Source: a virus. Taken from it: a DNA stretch of 23,846 nucleotides. The notes beneath the pieces are model-generated. The model had not been told where the DNA came from. It did not search any database and saw only the letters and a program-made list of their open reading frames with translations. The stretch lies in the IMG/VR virus record IMGVR_UViG_3300042894_003098, positions 1-23,846 of that record; one strand, written 5' to 3'. This document shows, in pieces, positions 8,800 through 17,318 of this stretch (the stretch's first letter is position 1; each line of letters opens with the position of its first letter). Made by a program: the position numbers and the translations under genes.

Positions 8800-11700
8800 T
8801 AGTTAAGTTTTGCTTTAGATATAAATACCTCTGCAGGTTTTTCGTCATTCCATGTTTTATTTTTTGTGTTTTGGTTTTCAACCCAACCTAAACCTTTTAT
8901 TAAATCTTTTTGAGCATTTGTATTCGCGTTTTCAGTATCATATTCAAAGTTTCTTTTTTTCTTAAGTGTGAATGGAGTATAAATTAAAAAATCTTTTAAT
9001 CTTTCTTTTTCCATGTAATTTATAAACTCTTTAGTAATAGTATTTTCATCAATAAATAATGGTTTTGCTATCTTATCCCAATATGCATCAAAAACTTCAC
9101 CAATATTATCCGCACCATTACCAATCAATCCTTCGTTTTTAATTGTATTACCAATTAACGCATTTTTAAATGTTTCATATTTTTTAGTGTCGGTAACATC
9201 ATCAGAAACAATCATATATACTCTCCTAAAAACATTATTATCAAATGTCGACCCAGGGCTTAAACTAATATAGTCTTGATTAACACTAAAAGGTTCGAAT
9301 ACTTCTTCACCTGAAGGTAATTTATAAGGTAAAGGTAAAACTAAAGTTCCTGTATACGATTTACCGTTGTATGTAAAAGTATTTGCACTCCATACAATTT
9401 TATTAAATTCAGTAATTCCACTATTAATTTTTTTAACATCATTTTCAAGTTCAACTAAAGTATTTGTTGCTGGTGCCGAACTAGCGTCAACTTCTGTGGT
9501 TGGGTATAAGATGTATGAAAATACCTGTCCATTACTTTGTTGGTATCCATCAGTTCCTGTATTAGGGATTGCACTATATGTTATTGTGTTAATTCTTCCA
9601 ATATATCCCATATAATTTTGTTGTACCGCAACCATACCATTTGTGATATTAGTTACCGCACTTTGAAATGAACTTCTTTTATTTTTAACAAAATTTGAAT
9701 AGTTTTCTTTAACTTGTCTTATAAGTTTATTTGAAAACCTTTTAGATTTATCTGAAATAAATTGAATGAACGCCTCATCATCATTCTTAATATCTTTAAC
9801 AAGTTGACCAAATATCTCATCAGTTCTTTTTTCTAAATTGTAAGACTTACCAAACAGAGTAGTTCCTGAAGTTTTTGTAATTAAAAAATTACCCTCAGTA
9901 TATACTCGTTCCATCATCCATTGTTGACGAACGGCATTATTATATTGGTTAACCGTTTCTCTATTTTTATTAACAACATTTGTAAAATATGATTGAGTTT
10001 CTGTTACAACCTTATCCATAAAAATACTATAATTAATTGTACCTGTTTGACCTGTCTCGGTTATGACATTACTTGTTACAGTACCAATTGGTTTGTTATT
10101 GTTTTGGCCATTATTTGGTGTTGTTTGATTAAGTGTTGGAGGTGCAACATTACTTGGTGCTAATTTTAAAAATTCAGCATCAATAACTTTATAACTTAAA
10201 TCAGTAGAATCAGCTCTATCATCATAAATTTCTGTGTTGGCATAATAATTGAATGTTAATGCGTTTTGCAATTTGTCAACAGATTCTTTTAATCCACTAC
10301 CACCTACAAAGTTAAACCCTAATGTAATGTTTGCAATCATAGGTTGAACACCAATACCTTCTGGGTTAATATCCAAATTTTCATACTGGATACCCAAACT
10401 TGTTGGGATTATTTTTGTGTTATAAAAATCACCAACTCTTAATATTAAAACAGGTGGTGCACCAAACGAAGTATTTGTTGCGTCATTATAAACAGGTGTT
10501 GCAGCACCATTAATAGTTTTGATTGTCGGTATTGTATCACCAGGCCTCATGCATTGTTGTAAAAAAGTTAACCTTGAGTTAAGCCCTTCAGGAGTAATTG
10601 AGTGGAAAGCTGGTTGGAAGAATTTTAATTTATCTCTAAGGTTATCGTAAACCATTGGAGTTTCTTCTTTAATTGTTTCAAAATAATCACACTCGGATAA
10701 TAAAGAACGTAAAACTCTCTTACTTATATTGTCTTTATCAATATACTTAGGTTCAATCGGAGGGGTTGTAACTGTCTTTGGAACATCATTAGGTACATTT
10801 TCAGTTGTTACTTTTGCTGGAGGTACTACTTTAGGCGCCTTTAATGTTGATTGTATGTTAGAGATATACGCTCTCCTACAAGCCATTGCCCTTGTTGTAT
10901 AAACTTCTTTATTTTGTACAGTACTGTTACTGTTTCTACCATCATTATCACCACAAGAAACACTACTTCCTGGTACGAAAGTTTTAGTTTTGTCATCAAA
11001 TTTCATTACTTGGGTATTCTCACCACGACCTTCACCAATTTTAACAATTAAATTTGTTCCGACATATTTTGTCATTTTACTATTACCTGTAATGAATATT
11101 GCCGCAGAATTAATTCTTTTTGCAGATAAAATATTATTATATGCCTGTGTTGCTGCGGGTGAAGTACTACTATCAATTGTAATTGTTACAACACCTTCTA
11201 TCTTACCTTCAGAGTTAGCGTTACTTATAAATTCTTTTTCTAACGTATCAATTAGACCATCAAGTTTTTGTTTATTAGATATAACCACACTATCAAAAAA
11301 CGAACTTGTTTGAGCTGAAGTTGTTTTTGATTGATATTCTGGTCTTTGTCCAATATAGTTATCATATAATGGAGTGAACGGTTGATTAAATTCTAATGGT
11401 CTGTTATTATCAAAATAAAAACCTACATTTTCAAAAGTTTTAAGTGTTGATTCAGGAGCACCACCAGTTCCCGTATCACTAGATAAATCAGGAGTTGTTT
11501 TAACCGTATTAATTGCAAACTCTAATTGTTCTTTTGATAGTTCTTTTGATGAAATTGCTTGTTGTATATCAAATAAATCGTTAGGTGATATTGTGTAATA
11601 TTTTTTTGCAAGCTCATATAAATCATATTTTCTACATCCCGCAAAAAATGATTCTAAAATACTATCAACCCTAACCTTATTTGTTTCGTTAGCCAAAACT

Positions 11701-13841
11701 TTATTAACGATAACATTTAAAACTGATGGATGGTCAACCACTATTTTCCAAGTTAAACTACCTGTTCTAGTAGTATTCTTGTAAGTATATATTGGCTCTG
11801 GTCTACCTATAAATTCATTAGGTTGCCAATTCGCTTGCACGGTTTCATTAAATGTTAATCCGTATGGTGGGAACCACATAACTCTACCTCCATTTGGGCC
11901 TCTTTCACAAACAGGCAAATCCGCAACTGAAAATCCTGGAGTATTTGAAGTCGCCCATGCCAAATTTTCAATTGAAAACATATATTTTTTGGCATAAGCA
12001 TTATTATATGTTCCAATCAAATTGGTTGAATCTTGACCACCTTCTTGTTTGTTTGGAGCAATGTTAAGATTATATGTCTTATCTAAAACCGAATACGAAA
12101 ATCTTCTACCTTCAGTAACAATTCCATCTGTTTTTTGTAGGTCATTATATTGAAGATATGGTACGTCTTTAGTAAAAACTCTACAATATTCAGTTCCAAC
12201 TTCTTGTCCAATAGCTCCTGTATATTGTATAACCTTTGAACCTTTGGTTAATTCTTTGTAACCATCATGGAATATTTTACTAACTTGGTCTATTGCATTA
12301 CCAACGTGTTGTAATCTTTTACCCCCTTCAGGTTGGCTATTAATAATTCTTTGAGTGTCATCAAGGATTGAACCTTCTTTAAAGGTTCTTTCTGTAGATT
12401 CGGTTGTATTATATGATGAAGGTTTAAAGTCTTCATCTTGGTCTAATATAACCCCACCTACACCTACTTTCTTACCCGCATTTCCTTTGTATTTTGGAGA
12501 CACCCAAGTGAATCCACCTTCAATACCACCACCATTACTATATGTTGGGCCATTAGCACCTAAACGAATTTCCTTACTTGGACCTTCATATAACTGTGCC
12601 AACTCATGTGGTCCAAATACAGGTGATTGTTGTTCATTACCAAACGCGTCTACGGGTAAAGCTCTACTTGGTGAGAATACTCTTGATGGGTCTGACGTTG
12701 TTGAACCAATATAAAAATTAGCATTGTTTGTTTCGGTCCCTACAATCGCACCTCCTAATCTGTCAAGTAATGTTCTATCGTAATTTGGTTTGTATCTATT
12801 GTAGTTAATATTTTTCCACAATATAGATTTTTGTCCAGGACCTGTATTGTTGTAGAATATTTGTGAACCAGTCTTACCCGCACCTAAAAGTTTACTTGTT
12901 AAATTACCTAAAGCGGCAAGTGGATTTGCCAATAAAGCTTGTCCAATTGTTGTTGGTTGACCTGGATTAATATTTGGGTCAAAATATGAACCAGGTATTA
13001 ATGAAAAAGGTACAAGACTACCACCTAATCTAAGTCCAAAATCAGCAGCGGCAGTTATAGGATTGGCAGGAACGGTGATTTGATAATTAGGTTCAATTAA
13101 CGGAACTCTACCCGTTAGAATATTAACAACATTGGTACTACTATTAATATTTAAAAAGTTGGCACGGCCAATAGTTTCTCTAACAATCGCTCTACCAATT
13201 CTTTCTTCAAATTCTCTTTTAAGTGTTCTTGCACCTAAACGAGCAATAAACGAATCTTGACTTAGTAATCCATTACTACCTGTTGGGTCGGGGCTTAATA
13301 AAATAGATAATGGACTATACGATGAAGGATTAAAAATTGTTGGATAAGGTTGATTATTATATAACTGTCTTATTCCACCAGGTATTGAACTTGATATTGT
13401 ATCTGGTGTTGTAATATAAACACCAGCATCATATTGTTCTAATCCTCCATTACCAAAAGCGTTAACCGCCAAATACGGTCCAGTAATACCATTAAAACCT
13501 TTTTGAGCGGCAATCTTAGCTTGGTCAATAATATGCGCATCTTGTTGACCAGGACCATATTCACCTTTATTTGATACAGTATTTAAGTTTCCACTAATAT
13601 CAGGTACTAATTGGTAACCTCCGTCGTTACCCCACCTATTAAGCGGATATTGTTTATCCGCATAAAAAGTTGTATCAATAAGACCATCAGGACTATCGAC
13701 CACTGAAAAATCGGATTGAATTACTTCGTAAGTTGTCGGAGGCGTAACTTTAGTAGGGGACTTAGCATAAGGTACTAAATTCCTTGTAATTAGTTTTTTT
13801 CTAAAACCTTCTGTGTTTATATAATCTAATGGACTACCCAT
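8799..13841 (-). CDS. Large baseplate protein (1680 aa) with split tube-initiator-like region and OmpA-like insert
   Basis: It lies directly after the tape measure gene, where T4 has the tail-tube initiators gp48/gp54. Residues about 677-700 (GRPEPIYTYKNTTRTGSLTW) resemble the beta-hairpin region of tube-initiator/baseplate proteins. Residues about 1127-1210 (PPVLILRVGDFYN, then IANITLGFNFVGG) resemble the second part of such a domain. Between them, about residues 860-990, lies an OmpA-C-like segment (GVVTITIDSS, then AYNNILSAKRINSAAIF, then IGEGRGEN and ACRRAYISNI), a fold that usually binds peptidoglycan. The N-terminal 600 residues are Gly/Pro/Asn-rich without recognised motifs, and the C-terminal 400 are mixed alpha/beta. 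The ATG is in the same frame as the tape measure gene, 48 bp after its stop. Baseplate location is well supported by context; domain names are from visual pattern matching. Confidence 0.72.
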   Translation of the reverse strand: MGSPLDYINTEGFRKKLITRNLVPYAKSPTKVTPPTTYEVIQSDFSVVDSPDGLIDTTFYADKQYPLNRWGNDGGYQLVPDISGNLNTVSNKGEYGPGQQDAHIIDQAKIAAQKGFNGITGPYLAVNAFGNGGLEQYDAGVYITTPDTISSSIPGGIRQLYNNQPYPTIFNPSSYSPLSILLSPDPTGSNGLLSQDSFIARLGARTLKREFEERIGRAIVRETIGRANFLNINSSTNVVNILTGRVPLIEPNYQITVPANPITAAADFGLRLGGSLVPFSLIPGSYFDPNINPGQPTTIGQALLANPLAALGNLTSKLLGAGKTGSQIFYNNTGPGQKSILWKNINYNRYKPNYDRTLLDRLGGAIVGTETNNANFYIGSTTSDPSRVFSPSRALPVDAFGNEQQSPVFGPHELAQLYEGPSKEIRLGANGPTYSNGGGIEGGFTWVSPKYKGNAGKKVGVGGVILDQDEDFKPSSYNTTESTERTFKEGSILDDTQRIINSQPEGGKRLQHVGNAIDQVSKIFHDGYKELTKGSKVIQYTGAIGQEVGTEYCRVFTKDVPYLQYNDLQKTDGIVTEGRRFSYSVLDKTYNLNIAPNKQEGGQDSTNLIGTYNNAYAKKYMFSIENLAWATSNTPGFSVADLPVCERGPNGGRVMWFPPYGLTFNETVQANWQPNEFIGRPEPIYTYKNTTRTGSLTWKIVVDHPSVLNVIVNKVLANETNKVRVDSILESFFAGCRKYDLYELAKKYYTISPNDLFDIQQAISSKELSKEQLEFAINTVKTTPDLSSDTGTGGAPESTLKTFENVGFYFDNNRPLEFNQPFTPLYDNYIGQRPEYQSKTTSAQTSSFFDSVVISNKQKLDGLIDTLEKEFISNANSEGKIEGVVTITIDSSTSPAATQAYNNILSAKRINSAAIFITGNSKMTKYVGTNLIVKIGEGRGENTQVMKFDDKTKTFVPGSSVSCGDNDGRNSNSTVQNKEVYTTRAMACRRAYISNIQSTLKAPKVVPPAKVTTENVPNDVPKTVTTPPIEPKYIDKDNISKRVLRSLLSECDYFETIKEETPMVYDNLRDKLKFFQPAFHSITPEGLNSRLTFLQQCMRPGDTIPTIKTINGAATPVYNDATNTSFGAPPVLILRVGDFYNTKIIPTSLGIQYENLDINPEGIGVQPMIANITLGFNFVGGSGLKESVDKLQNALTFNYYANTEIYDDRADSTDLSYKVIDAEFLKLAPSNVAPPTLNQTTPNNGQNNNKPIGTVTSNVITETGQTGTINYSIFMDKVVTETQSYFTNVVNKNRETVNQYNNAVRQQWMMERVYTEGNFLITKTSGTTLFGKSYNLEKRTDEIFGQLVKDIKNDDEAFIQFISDKSKRFSNKLIRQVKENYSNFVKNKRSSFQSAVTNITNGMVAVQQNYMGYIGRINTITYSAIPNTGTDGYQQSNGQVFSYILYPTTEVDASSAPATNTLVELENDVKKINSGITEFNKIVWSANTFTYNGKSYTGTLVLPLPYKLPSGEEVFEPFSVNQDYISLSPGSTFDNNVFRRVYMIVSDDVTDTKKYETFKNALIGNTIKNEGLIGNGADNIGEVFDAYWDKIAKPLFIDENTITKEFINYMEKERLKDFLIYTPFTLKKKRNFEYDTENANTNAQKDLIKGLGWVENQNTKNKTWNDEKPAEVFISKAKLN

Positions 13842-13846
13842 TTATA

Positions 13847-13862
13847 CTTTTATTAATAAATA
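13847..13862 (-). promoter_or_regulatory. TATTTAT-type upstream element, copy 2 (1680-aa gene)
   Basis: The minus strand reads TATTTATTAATAAAAG in the 48-bp spacer between the tape measure stop and the ATG at 13841. It is nearly identical to the copy before the tape measure gene. Candidate promoter or leader element, inferred from recurrence. Confidence 0.35.
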
Positions 13863-13889
13863 GGTTGATGGTGTTTTTTTGTTAGACAT

Positions 13890-15731
13890 TTATCTTCTTT
13901 CTAACTCTTTTGCCTTTTGATTGTAATATTCGTAAATCTTTTTTTTGAATTCGTCTGATTCAAAAAATGTTTTAAATTGTTGCTCACTAACACCCGCAGG
14001 TGCATCGACTTTAATTGTAATTGTACCTCCAAAATCAACTTGGGAGTTAATATTAGTTGTTTTTGTTTTTGTGTCCATAGGTGTTGGAGTACTACCTTTA
14101 CCAAAAACAGAACTTCTGGATAATGGTTCTGATTTTTGTGTTCCTGTTATTGCAGAAGTTTTACTTGTTGTTTCTGGAGGTCTTCCAATACCTGTTAAAA
14201 TTTCTGAAGTATATTTTTTAAATTCTTTTTCAATTGCACTACTACCAGTAACTTTTTTATTACTTTCTTCTAAAATATCTTTTAAAGCCTCCATACCTTT
14301 TTCTCCATACGAACTTGCTTTACTTTTAATCCCGTCTTGAAGTTTTTCTAGTTTAGTTGCAAAATCCGCACTACTAATCTTACCCGTATCTTTTTGTAGG
14401 AAAAGCTCTCCCATTTTACTCACAGCACTGTTAACACTTTTTGTTATTTCAGCACTTTCAGGTACATTTTTATCAACGGCACCTGTAACTGCTCTGGTTA
14501 TTCTGTCAGCTCCTAATACGTTACCTCTAACAACCGCAGAACCAGCAATACCAAAAGTTCCTTTTGCAATATTAGCGTCTAAAGATTTTTGAATATTTTT
14601 TAAAACATCTAATTGGTTAATTTGTATATCTTCTAAAGTTTTTGGGGCTTTTTCTTGTTGTTCTCTTAACTTTGTAAGTTCTTCTTGGGTAATATCACCT
14701 AATTTTTTTTGTTCTACTTTACCAGTTTCATCATCTTTAAGTTGGACAACATACTCATTATCTTTCATTGTTGCCATATTAGCCAAAAACTGCTTATCTT
14801 CTTCGTTTTTAAAATTTAAAGATGGGCTAATAGCCGAAAGTCTTTTATCTAAATCGGCGGCTGCTAATGCGGTTTTTGCAAGTTCTTTACTACTAATACC
14901 AGTAACTTCCGACATTTCTTTTAACATTAAGATACCTTGAGGGTTTATCTTAAATGATTTTGTTTTTTCGTCAAATTCAGTGTATTGTTTTGTCGCTTTA
15001 ATAATACTATCTTGTAACGCACCTGGGTCATTAATTGAATCGTTCATTAATTTAAATGGGTCAACTAATCCACCAATATTTACTCCCAACCTTTGAAATC
15101 CTGCCGCAGCCTCAATAGCACCTTCAGGTGACATAACTTTATCTGCGAAATTAGCGGTATTTTGCATATCAAACCTCAACATTGAAGCTTGGGCTGCCAT
15201 TTTTGTCAATCCTTGAACACCATCACTAAAGTTGAATCTATTCATCAACTCCATGTTACCAGTAACGTCTTTCATTACTGTTTTGGCATTAAGACCAACA
15301 CTTTGAACATATTCTATTGAGTTTTCTAAATTTGGACCAATTTGAGATGTTTCATACCCAACTTGAGCAAAAGTTTCAACTAAAGTTTTAGAATCTGTAT
15401 TAAGAATTGTTGACGCGGCATATAATTTACTAACTTGTTCTTCTGTTGCGATAACATTTCTCCTCGCACCATCAGCAATTCCAATCATTGTTCGACTAAC
15501 CTCAGAAATATCACCACCTAAACGAATAACACCTGCTGCCGCTCTTGAGACAGCATCATTCATTTCATCTAATCTAGTCCTACCTTGTAAGAACGCATTG
15601 TTTAACTTGTCCGCCTCATCGTACATGCTACCAATGGCGTCCAAGATATTTTCCATTGGACTTCCTAATTTTTTAAAACTTTCTTCAAGGTCTTTAAGAC
15701 TACCTTTATCTTCTGGATTAAAATCTGCCAT
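13890..15731 (-). CDS. Tail tape measure protein (613 aa)
   Basis: A 613-residue, predominantly helical protein rich in Ala, Lys, Glu and Asp, with long coiled-coil-like stretches. The N-terminal 400 residues show repeated alpha-helical segments (for example EVSRTMIGIADGARRNV and LYAASTILNTDSKTLVETFA) typical of TP901/gp29-type tape measures. The C-terminal part is a Ser/Thr/Pro-rich linker followed by a small beta element (GGTITIKVDAPAGVS) and a charged helix ending KELERR. Length is close to T4 gp29 (590 aa), so a T4-like tail length of roughly 90-100 nm is inferred. It sits just after the gp26-like chaperone genes and before the baseplate genes, the standard place for a tape measure in myophages. 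Shadow frames on both strands within it were discarded. Confidence 0.85.
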   Translation of the reverse strand: MADFNPEDKGSLKDLEESFKKLGSPMENILDAIGSMYDEADKLNNAFLQGRTRLDEMNDAVSRAAAGVIRLGGDISEVSRTMIGIADGARRNVIATEEQVSKLYAASTILNTDSKTLVETFAQVGYETSQIGPNLENSIEYVQSVGLNAKTVMKDVTGNMELMNRFNFSDGVQGLTKMAAQASMLRFDMQNTANFADKVMSPEGAIEAAAGFQRLGVNIGGLVDPFKLMNDSINDPGALQDSIIKATKQYTEFDEKTKSFKINPQGILMLKEMSEVTGISSKELAKTALAAADLDKRLSAISPSLNFKNEEDKQFLANMATMKDNEYVVQLKDDETGKVEQKKLGDITQEELTKLREQQEKAPKTLEDIQINQLDVLKNIQKSLDANIAKGTFGIAGSAVVRGNVLGADRITRAVTGAVDKNVPESAEITKSVNSAVSKMGELFLQKDTGKISSADFATKLEKLQDGIKSKASSYGEKGMEALKDILEESNKKVTGSSAIEKEFKKYTSEILTGIGRPPETTSKTSAITGTQKSEPLSRSSVFGKGSTPTPMDTKTKTTNINSQVDFGGTITIKVDAPAGVSEQQFKTFFESDEFKKKIYEYYNQKAKELERR

Positions 15732-15743
15732 AATTTAGAATTA

Positions 15744-15759
15744 CTTTTATATATAAATA
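15744..15759 (-). promoter_or_regulatory. TATTTAT-type upstream element, copy 3 (tape measure gene)
   Basis: The minus strand reads TATTTATATATAAAAG, ending 12 bp before the tape measure ATG, just after a hairpin (15763-15785) that could end the preceding transcript. This hairpin-then-element order suggests a new transcription start for the tape measure/baseplate genes. Inference from recurrence. Confidence 0.38.
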
Positions 15760-15762
15760 GAA

Positions 15763-15785
15763 GAAGGACTAAAATTTAGTCCTTC
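15763..15785 (-). terminator. Perfect hairpin after the chaperone genes, possible intrinsic terminator
   Basis: Arms GAAGGACTAA and TTAGTCCTTC pair perfectly around a 3-nt loop (10-11 bp stem). The hairpin overlaps the stop codon of the 59-aa ORF. On the minus strand it is followed by a T-rich but interrupted tract (TTCTATTTAT), so termination is plausible but may be leaky. On the plus strand it is also followed by a T-rich stretch. Confidence 0.5.
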
Positions 15786-15955
15786 CTATTTTCTTCAATC
15801 CATTTATCCAATAAATATTTTCTAACAAATATCGGCATTTGAATAAAATCTTGATATGTTATTTTCATTAAGTTATTCAGATAGTAAAATTCATCTATCT
15901 GACTTTTCCTATAATTAGAAGAAAGGACGAAAAAATTCGACCCCGAAACCAACAT
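15776..15955 (-). CDS. Overlapping +1-frame ORF, T-domain-like tail assembly chaperone extension (59 aa)
   Basis: A 59-codon frame that overlaps the last 41 bp of the gp26-like gene in the +1 frame. An in-frame TAA directly precedes its first ATG (15955). The part after the overlap (IDEFYYLNNLMKITYQDFIQ, then MPIFVRKYLLDKWIEEN) looks like the short Met-Pro/Arg/Trp motif of gpT-type tail chaperone extensions and of T4-like gp51/gp26 neighbours. It can be made in two ways: from its own ATG, which has no well-placed ribosome site, or by +1 (or -2) slippage of ribosomes on the TTTTTTC run at 15935-15929, fusing it to the gp26-like protein. Its position between tube and tape measure is where lambda-like phages encode G/GT. 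The ORF looks real because the conserved-looking part continues well beyond the overlap. The expression mode is unresolved. Confidence 0.6.
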   Translation of the reverse strand: MLVSGSNFFVLSSNYRKSQIDEFYYLNNLMKITYQDFIQMPIFVRKYLLDKWIEENRKD

Positions 15956-16658
15956 TTACTGTTAGTTTTTCTCCTGACGGGGTCGTAATAATTTTAGTCA
16001 TATCCAATCTTGGTTCATTTTCATTCATGAAACTTCTAATAAATTTTGAATCAGCGATTGGCATTGATTCAACAAATTTTGCAATAATCGCTTTATCGGT
16101 TGAACCATCAACCTCAATAATTTCTTTTTGCATTCTCCAAGTAATTTTTGGAACAACCCTTCCTTGAGGATATGTGTCCGCCATTTTACTAATCTCCAAA
16201 ATCTCACCATAAGTTAATGGTTTAAGTTTAATTGTTGATTGTGTTTTTGGTAAATTAATTATAAAACTTCCGTCTTCATTTGGTTGTTGACCATTAACAA
16301 TTGATAATTGATCTAACATAACATTTGTTTGAAACTGTTTTTTAGTTCCAGGGTCAGTAAGATTTAATGTCATTTCAGGACCAAACCCTGTGTTTCTTAG
16401 GAAAATTAAGATAGCCTCAACATCACCCTCAATAAGGTCTTCAACCCTCATATCTGGTTCGTATATTTTTGCCCTTAACAAATTAAGGGTTAAATCACTT
16501 CCACCCGCCATTATAATATTTTCATCCGCAGCAGTTAAATAACCAACCTTAATTGATTTTTTTCTGTTTTTGTAAAAAATACCTTGAGATGGTAATGGTA
16601 CCACGTCGTGTGGTAATGTAAAATTTTGTTGACCGTAGTCGTTTGATTGTGTGTCCAT
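15915..16658 (-). CDS. T4 gp26-like baseplate/tail assembly protein (247 aa)
   Basis: The protein matches the pattern of the T4_baseplate family (gp26-like; usual length about 210-240 aa). The N-terminus has LPSQGIFYKN followed by VGYLTAADENIIM. A central ILIFLRNTGFGPEMT and a C-terminal half with KPLTYGEILEIS follow, and it ends in VEFFRPFF, like the FFxP ends common in this family. In T4, gp26 acts with gp51 in hub assembly. Here the gene lies between tube and tape measure, the usual slot for tail assembly chaperones, and a T-domain-like ORF overlaps its 3' end in the +1 frame. The start ATG at 16658 follows directly on a terminator hairpin and its T tract, so translation begins almost at the hairpin's foot. 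No Shine-Dalgarno sequence is visible. Family assignment is fairly firm; a chaperone role is inferred. Confidence 0.78.
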   Translation of the reverse strand: MDTQSNDYGQQNFTLPHDVVPLPSQGIFYKNRKKSIKVGYLTAADENIIMAGGSDLTLNLLRAKIYEPDMRVEDLIEGDVEAILIFLRNTGFGPEMTLNLTDPGTKKQFQTNVMLDQLSIVNGQQPNEDGSFIINLPKTQSTIKLKPLTYGEILEISKMADTYPQGRVVPKITWRMQKEIIEVDGSTDKAIIAKFVESMPIADSKFIRSFMNENEPRLDMTKIITTPSGEKLTVNVGFGVEFFRPFF

Positions 16659-16660
16659 AT

Positions 16661-16698
16661 AAAAAAATTAACCGTAAAGTTTATCGCTTTACGGTTAA
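16661..16698 (-). terminator. Strong intrinsic terminator after the tail tube gene
   Basis: A perfect 12-bp stem (arms TTAACCGTAAAG and CTTTACGGTTAA, 16668-16679 and 16687-16698) with a 7-nt loop, followed on the minus strand by seven Ts (16667-16661). It lies between the tube stop and the gp26-like ATG, so it would separate abundant tube mRNA from low-abundance chaperone mRNA. Orientation is clear: there is no T tract on the plus-strand side. Confidence 0.88.
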
Positions 16699-16730
16699 AT
16701 ATAATTAGGTTTGAAAATTTGTAAATAGTA

Positions 16731-17219
16731 TTAGTAAACTAACACACATCTGTCCATTCTTAATGTTGCAGATATTGTTGCTAATCCATCAGTATTGTAT
16801 GCTAACGAATCAAAGTTAACATCGGTTAAGAATGTTCCATAAAGAATCCATTTCTCAACAACAACTCCTGTTGGGTCCAACATTTCAAGGTCGATGTCTT
16901 TTTTGTAACCCGCAGCATAACCCATACGACCTGTTACTGATTCAGCATGTAAACGAACCCACTCCATAAGAGCTTGAGCTGCTGATGGTCCAATAGGGTC
17001 ACGAAACTTAACTGGAATTGTTTGCCAGTTGAATCTACCTGCAACGTAAGTAGATGTGTTTAAGAACGGTATTTCTGTTGCAACAATTGTAATGTGTGGT
17101 CTAGCCGTTGACTCTACAAACCATTCGTTAATACCCAAACTTGATGGAAACCTTAGGATAAAACGATTTTGACGTTTAGGTTCGTAAGGTATCGGCATTT
17201 TCATTAATAAATCAGCCAT
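16731..17219 (-). CDS. Tail tube protein, gp19-like (162 aa)
   Basis: A 162-residue protein, almost the same length as T4 gp19 (163 aa). It begins MADLLMKMPIPYEPKRQNRF, where the 'PKRQNRFILRFP' stretch is characteristic of T4-like tube proteins. It continues with the beta-rich pattern of the tube fold (IPVKFRDPIGPSAAQALMEW, then GYKKDIDLEMLDPTG, then WILYGTFLTDVNFDSLAY) and ends in a strand with LRMDRCVLVY. Copies stack into hexameric rings inside the sheath. It is preceded by a 99-bp AT-rich spacer with a TATAAATA octamer and a TATTTAT-type element, and followed by a strong intrinsic terminator, consistent with independent, high expression. Confidence 0.92.
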   Translation of the reverse strand: MADLLMKMPIPYEPKRQNRFILRFPSSLGINEWFVESTARPHITIVATEIPFLNTSTYVAGRFNWQTIPVKFRDPIGPSAAQALMEWVRLHAESVTGRMGYAAGYKKDIDLEMLDPTGVVVEKWILYGTFLTDVNFDSLAYNTDGLATISATLRMDRCVLVY

Positions 17220-17250
17220 GTTATTTTATTTTTTTTTAATTTCTTTGTTG

Positions 17251-17266
17251 TTTATATCTATAAATA
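17251..17266 (-). promoter_or_regulatory. TATTTAT-type upstream element, copy 4 (tail tube gene)
   Basis: The minus strand reads TATTTATAGATATAAA, ending 31 bp before the tube ATG, in the middle of the 99-bp spacer. The rest of the leader is A-rich with no Shine-Dalgarno sequence. Candidate late promoter, inferred from recurrence. Confidence 0.4.
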
Positions 17267-17318
17267 TAGTCTTGTTAAAAAATTTTTCTCTTTACTTTTT
17301 TTTCTGTGAGATTATTCT

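Noticed and set aside
12355-12714. Plus-strand 119-codon open frame inside the 1680-aa gene
   Set aside because: Antisense to a strongly supported gene, with no promoter, no leader and no recognisable domain; a shadow of the codon pattern on the other strand. The same applies to 1828-2172, 10990-11313 and 13945-14340.
15915-15955. Lambda-style -1 frameshift at the gp26-like gene
   Set aside because: The -1 frame runs into a TAG shortly after the overlap, before any chaperone-like sequence; only the +1 (or -2) frame is open.
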